Below, piece after piece: positions 60,487 to 64,000 of a stretch of 64,000 bases of DNA. The notes beneath the pieces are model-generated. The model did not search any database and was not told the DNA's origin. It was given only the letters and a program-made list of their open reading frames with translations. Position numbers and translations under genes: made by a program. Origin of the DNA: Alkalimonas mucilaginosa (GTDB lineage Bacteria > Pseudomonadota > Gammaproteobacteria > Enterobacterales > Alteromonadaceae). The stretch is taken from NCBI RefSeq assembly GCF_036327005.1, contig NZ_JAUGZK010000005.1, positions 124,001 through 188,000 on the forward strand, given 5' to 3'. The stretch's first letter is position 1. Each line of letters opens with the position of its first letter.

Positions 60487-62070
60487 ATGCACCCAACGCT
60501 TTTCTCTTCTTACTTTGTTCGTTCCTTGCTGCTTAGCAGCCTGGCTGCCTTGGCATTGGCTGGCTGTGCCCTGCATTCCACTAGCTCAGAGCCATTGGCT
60601 GGGCTGGATCACTGGATTGAGCAAGGGCGGCAGGACTGGCAATTGCCGGGGTTGGCGGTGGCTGTGGTATACCGGGATGAAGTCATTTATGCCCGTGGTT
60701 TTGGCACTTTGGGGCTTTCATCCGAACGCCCGGTCGATGAACACACTTTATTTGGTGTGGCCTCGACTACCAAGGCGATGACAGCGACGGCGCTCGGCAT
60801 CTTAGTGGATGAAGGCAAGCTCAGTTGGGACGATAAAGTGGTCGATCATCTGCCGTATTTTCAACTGGCCGATGATTGGGTGACGCAGGAAGTGCGTATT
60901 CGTGACTTACTCACGCATCGGGTAGGCCTTGGCCGCATCACCGGCAACCGCATTCAATTTATGCCTACCGCCAGCCGTGAGCAAGTGATCCGGCAAATGC
61001 GCTATCACGACTTTGAGCAGCCCTTTCGCTCGGGGTTCGTTTACCACAATGTGATGTACTCCGTGGCCGGTGAAGTGGTGGCGGCAGTCAGCGGCCAAAG
61101 CTGGGATGACTTTATGCATGAGCGCTTATTTGTGCCGCTTGGCATGCAACGCAGCAATACCTCCATTACCCAGTTTGCGCCGGACGACGCCAATATTGCC
61201 TTGCCGCATCAATACATCGAAGACGCTGTGGTCGAAATCGCCCGCCGTAACTTTGATAATGTTGGCCCTTCGGCATCGGTCAATAGCAGTGTTTATGAGA
61301 TGGCGCAGTGGCTGCGGCTTAATTTGGGCGAGGCTGGTGTCTATCAAGGACAACGGTTGGTCAGCGAAAATGTGATGGCCGAGATCTTCAGTCCTCAAAT
61401 GGCGGTGAGTCGCGCCAGCCGGACCGAGCCGGTACGGGCTTATGGCCTGGGCTGGTATCTGGAGGACTACCGTGGCTACCAAACCGCCAGCCATGGTGGT
61501 GCAACCGATGGCTTTAATACGCTGGTAACTCTGGTACCGGAGCTGGAGCTCGGCATCGTGGTGATTGGCAATACCTTTGAAAACTTCCGCCCGGCGGTGA
61601 CCCGCACCATTATCGATCGTATCGCCGGCTTACCACCTCACGATTGGCACAGCACCTATTTAGCGCAGTACCAGCAGAACTTTGCCGAAGCCAGCGCAGC
61701 ACGACAGCAGATAGAGCAACAGCGTCAGCCCGATGCAGCGGCTAGTTTAAGCGCAGCAGAAATCACAGGTCGTTATCAGCACAATTTGTACGGCAGTGCC
61801 AACGTGCAGCAAAACGAAGCTGGCGAGCTGCTGTTAAGCTTCTGGGACGATGGGGTTTCTAAACTTACCCTGGAGCACTGGCAGGGCGACAGCTACCGGG
61901 CTCACTGGCACAACAAAGCACAGCGGGAGAAGTTTGTACACTTTGCCAAAAATGAGGATGGTACCATCGAACTAAGCGTGGAGTGGACACTAAGACCCCA
62001 GTTGCTGCAGGTTGGCATTTACCCGACGCCCTACAGCCGTATTTCTGCTTTCCGGCAACAGCAGCCGTAA
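60487..62070 (+). CDS. Serine beta-lactamase-like hydrolase lipoprotein
   Basis: A 527-residue protein with a lipoprotein signal (LALAGC). Class-C beta-lactamase/penicillin-binding fold: SxxK in GVASTTKAMT (S93, K96), YxN-type motif in FVYHNVMYSVAGE (Y186), and HGGATDGFNT in place of KTG. The C-terminal roughly 110 residues (ITGRYQHNLYGSANVQ... WHNKAQREKFVHF) resemble the DUF3471 domain common in such proteins. Likely a periplasmic or surface esterase/peptidase; real beta-lactamase activity is not implied. Distinct from AmpC because of the extra domain. Confidence 0.88.
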   Translation: MHPTLFSSYFVRSLLLSSLAALALAGCALHSTSSEPLAGLDHWIEQGRQDWQLPGLAVAVVYRDEVIYARGFGTLGLSSERPVDEHTLFGVASTTKAMTATALGILVDEGKLSWDDKVVDHLPYFQLADDWVTQEVRIRDLLTHRVGLGRITGNRIQFMPTASREQVIRQMRYHDFEQPFRSGFVYHNVMYSVAGEVVAAVSGQSWDDFMHERLFVPLGMQRSNTSITQFAPDDANIALPHQYIEDAVVEIARRNFDNVGPSASVNSSVYEMAQWLRLNLGEAGVYQGQRLVSENVMAEIFSPQMAVSRASRTEPVRAYGLGWYLEDYRGYQTASHGGATDGFNTLVTLVPELELGIVVIGNTFENFRPAVTRTIIDRIAGLPPHDWHSTYLAQYQQNFAEASAARQQIEQQRQPDAAASLSAAEITGRYQHNLYGSANVQQNEAGELLLSFWDDGVSKLTLEHWQGDSYRAHWHNKAQREKFVHFAKNEDGTIELSVEWTLRPQLLQVGIYPTPYSRISAFRQQQP

Positions 62071-62093
62071 AGCGAGACATATCCGCTTACAAA

Positions 62094-62109
62094 TTGGGGA
62101 CAGTCCCAA
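62094..62109. repeat. Short GGGGACAGTCCC-type palindrome
   Basis: TTGGGGACAGTCCCAA downstream of the serine hydrolase gene. It resembles the palindromic cores seen beside REP-associated transposase genes in many gammaproteobacteria. No transposase gene is present here. Confidence 0.35.
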
Positions 62110-62177
62110 CTGGCTTGCATCGCTGGTATTCAGTAGCATTCGGCCAGGTATTTATCGTGCTGTTGCCAAGGAATAAG

Positions 62178-64000
62178 ATGATGAAGAAACTGTTCGTGGT
62201 GAGCGCCATTGCTCTGACCGTGATGACCGGTTGCGCCCAACAACCCAGGGTGCCACAGGAAACCGCTGCGCAGCAGCAAGCGGCTGCTGTGCTGGTAAGC
62301 CCCAATGATCTGCGGGCCTACAAAACACTGACACTGCCAAACCAACTGGAAGTGATACTGGTGTCGGACCCTGCCACAGAAAAATCTGCGGTATCGCTTA
62401 GTGTTGCGGCTGGCATGTTGCAAGACCCAATGACGCAGCAAGGCCTGGCTCATTATTTGGAACACATGCTGTTTATGGGCACGGAGCGTTACCCGGATCC
62501 TGCTGAGTACGCAGCATTTTTCAGTCAGCACAATGGTGCATACAACGCCTATACCTGGCTCGATATCACCAACTACATGTTTGAAATCAATAACAGCGTG
62601 TACGATGAAGCGCTGGATCGTTTCTCCGATTTCTTTAAATCGCCGAAGTTTTACCCCGAATACTCGGACAAAGAACGCAATGCGGTTAACGCCGAACACT
62701 CGATGCGCCGCGAGCAGGATTCTTTAGCGCAGTTTGAGCTGATGCGCCGGATGTTTGGTGACCACCCATCGAATCGTTTCCTGGCTGGCAGCCTGGAAAG
62801 CTTAAGCGATAAGCCGGGCAGCAAACTGCATGAGGAAATGCTGGCGTTTTTCGACCGTTATTACTCAGCCAACACCATGAAGCTGGCGATGATCAGCAAT
62901 CGGCCACTGGCGGAGATGGAGCTGCTGGCACGACAACACTTTTCCGACATCGAAAACAAAGAGATTGCCACTCCAACGGTGACCGCCGAGCTGGACAACA
63001 GCCTGTTCGGTGGCAAGCGCATTCACTATGTACCCAATCAGGATGTGAAACAGCTGCGACTGGATTTCACCATTCGGGATAACTCCAAGCAGTATGCGGT
63101 GAAACCGAATGAGTTTATCGCCTACTTGCTGCGCTCGGAAATGCCGGGTACCGCTGCGGCACAGTTAATAGCCTCTGGTCTGGTTTCCAGCTTTAATGTG
63201 TCGGTGAGTCCAGACTTATACGGCAACTACGGCAGTCTGAACATTGACATGAGTCTGACCGATGCCGGCATGCAGCAACGCGAGGCCATTACGGCGGTGG
63301 TGATGCAGTACCTGGATCTGATCAAGCAACAAGGTGTGGATGAAAAATACTACCAGGAAATCAAAACCAGCCTGGCTAACCAGTTTCAGTTTCTGGAAAA
63401 AACCGATGGCTTTGGCTATGCCTCAGGGCTGACGGCCAGCATGTTGAAACGCCCGGTGCAGCATGCCATTGCAGCGCCCTTTATCTATGAGCGTTTTGAT
63501 GCTGAAGCCATTGAGCAGGTGCTGGCGCAGCTGACGCCGGAGAATCTCCGGGTCTGGTACATCAGCCAACAAGAGCCGCACGACAGCGAGTTAGTGCACC
63601 ATGTTGGCAAGTATAAAATTGTCGATATCAGCGCTGAAGAAGTGGCGGCCTGGCAGCAGCCGCAGCTGGCGCTGAATTTGCCACAGATCAATCGCTTGTT
63701 GCCGGAAAGCTTTGCGATTAAAGCACGTACCGAGCAACAAAAGCCTGAACTGGTGGTCGAGCACAACGGCATCGCTGCCTGGTTGTACCCAAGTCAGGCA
63801 TTTAGCGACCAGCCACGAGGCCGGTTGGACATTGTGCTTAACAGCCCCACGGCTCAAAATGACATCAAGGCCCGGGTTGCTTTTGCACTGTGGCGGGATT
63901 TGTACAATCTTGAGCAAAGTGCACTGCGCACCGAAGCCCGTGTTGCAGGCATCGGCGTCTGGTTAAGCGATGGCAATGGCTTAACTTTAAATCTGGATGG
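62178..64000 (+). CDS. M16 (pitrilysin/insulinase) family peptidase lipoprotein, C-terminus beyond window
   Basis: 607 residues visible. Lipoprotein signal (VMTGCAQQ). The inverted zinc motif is HYLEHMLFMGT (H92, E95, H96), with the downstream Glu in KERNAVNAEHSMRREQD. The middle and C-terminal homologous domains start at about residue 270 and run off the end. Similar in layout to E. coli PtrA and insulysin, but exported by lipid anchor. AAGGAATAAG precedes an ATGATG pair; the second ATG (62181) is equally possible. Likely degrades peptides in the periplasm. Confidence 0.92.
   Translation, partial: MMKKLFVVSAIALTVMTGCAQQPRVPQETAAQQQAAAVLVSPNDLRAYKTLTLPNQLEVILVSDPATEKSAVSLSVAAGMLQDPMTQQGLAHYLEHMLFMGTERYPDPAEYAAFFSQHNGAYNAYTWLDITNYMFEINNSVYDEALDRFSDFFKSPKFYPEYSDKERNAVNAEHSMRREQDSLAQFELMRRMFGDHPSNRFLAGSLESLSDKPGSKLHEEMLAFFDRYYSANTMKLAMISNRPLAEMELLARQHFSDIENKEIATPTVTAELDNSLFGGKRIHYVPNQDVKQLRLDFTIRDNSKQYAVKPNEFIAYLLRSEMPGTAAAQLIASGLVSSFNVSVSPDLYGNYGSLNIDMSLTDAGMQQREAITAVVMQYLDLIKQQGVDEKYYQEIKTSLANQFQFLEKTDGFGYASGLTASMLKRPVQHAIAAPFIYERFDAEAIEQVLAQLTPENLRVWYISQQEPHDSELVHHVGKYKIVDISAEEVAAWQQPQLALNLPQINRLLPESFAIKARTEQQKPELVVEHNGIAAWLYPSQAFSDQPRGRLDIVLNSPTAQNDIKARVAFALWRDLYNLEQSALRTEARVAGIGVWLSDGNGLTLNLD

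Noticed and set aside
1..64000. tRNA, rRNA, CRISPR, prophage or transposase genes
   Set aside because: Looked for, but nothing convincing is visible on either strand.

Overview
The window is a stretch of core chromosome from a heterotrophic gammaproteobacterium of about 50-55% G+C. The closest fit is the Alteromonadales/Rheinheimera-Alkalimonas group. That placement is inferred from gene content: a TonB receptor plus tryptophan halogenase starch locus, ArgA, SpeA, YihG-type acyltransferases, an ilvLGMDA operon and the DUF3015/DUF4105 pair. I see no rRNA, tRNA, CRISPR array, prophage or intact insertion sequence.

Layout. 1-6090 is a starch/maltodextrin locus: a tryptophan halogenase (cut by the window edge) and a TonB-dependent receptor, divergent from malQ. 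6100-11400 holds an S9 prolyl-oligopeptidase-type peptidase, an outer-membrane barrel and an M13 peptidase. 11600-13860 is a yjfL-yjfM-yjfC-like cluster. 14070-18700 holds argA, a large DUF6351-like protein and proB. 18850-24420 holds an OmpA-type lipoprotein, the polyamine genes speE and speA, and two tandem YihG-type acyltransferases. 24419-29493 holds a methyltransferase, a single-domain response regulator, cnoX and ilvIH. 29694-37501 holds a penicillin-acylase-type lipoprotein, an NRAMP-like transporter, a frameshifted chemoreceptor, a repetitive exported protein and a periplasmic binding protein. 37805-39568 is a secreted alpha-amylase with a C-terminal starch-binding domain. 39552-41400 is an AT-rich island with arfA, a 5'-truncated HipA-like kinase and a DUF3037 gene. 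41427-47183 is the attenuated ilvLGMDA operon on the minus strand. 47394-52695 holds small conserved genes, a DUF4105 protein, DUF3015, rsuA, an outer-membrane protein and cysQ. 52709-58841 is the sulfate-assimilation block cysG-cysD-cysN-SLC13 permease-cysC, continuing into cysQ. 59122-64000 holds rhlE, a serine beta-lactamase-like hydrolase and an M16 peptidase that runs off the end.

Regulation visible in the DNA. Three near-identical 14-bp palindromes (consensus TGMATACGTATKCA) lie upstream of the TonB receptor, malQ and the amylase 34 kb away. They tie these genes into one starch regulon of the MalR/LacI type. At two of the three, the palindrome sits 2 bp upstream of the -35 box with near-identical flanks. 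The ilvGMDA operon has a 30-codon leader peptide with ten consecutive Ile/Val/Leu codons, followed by an attenuator. arfA carries an internal hairpin that should produce a stop-less mRNA, the known self-regulation of this rescue factor. The same hairpin is repeated at the far side of the AT-rich island.

I did not find a convincing wholly new multi-gene system. The most promising leads are the operator/promoter architecture of the starch regulon including the halogenase, the hairpin-bounded HipA-like/DUF3037 island, the SSG-repeat exported protein, and the yjfLMC cluster near the polyamine genes.
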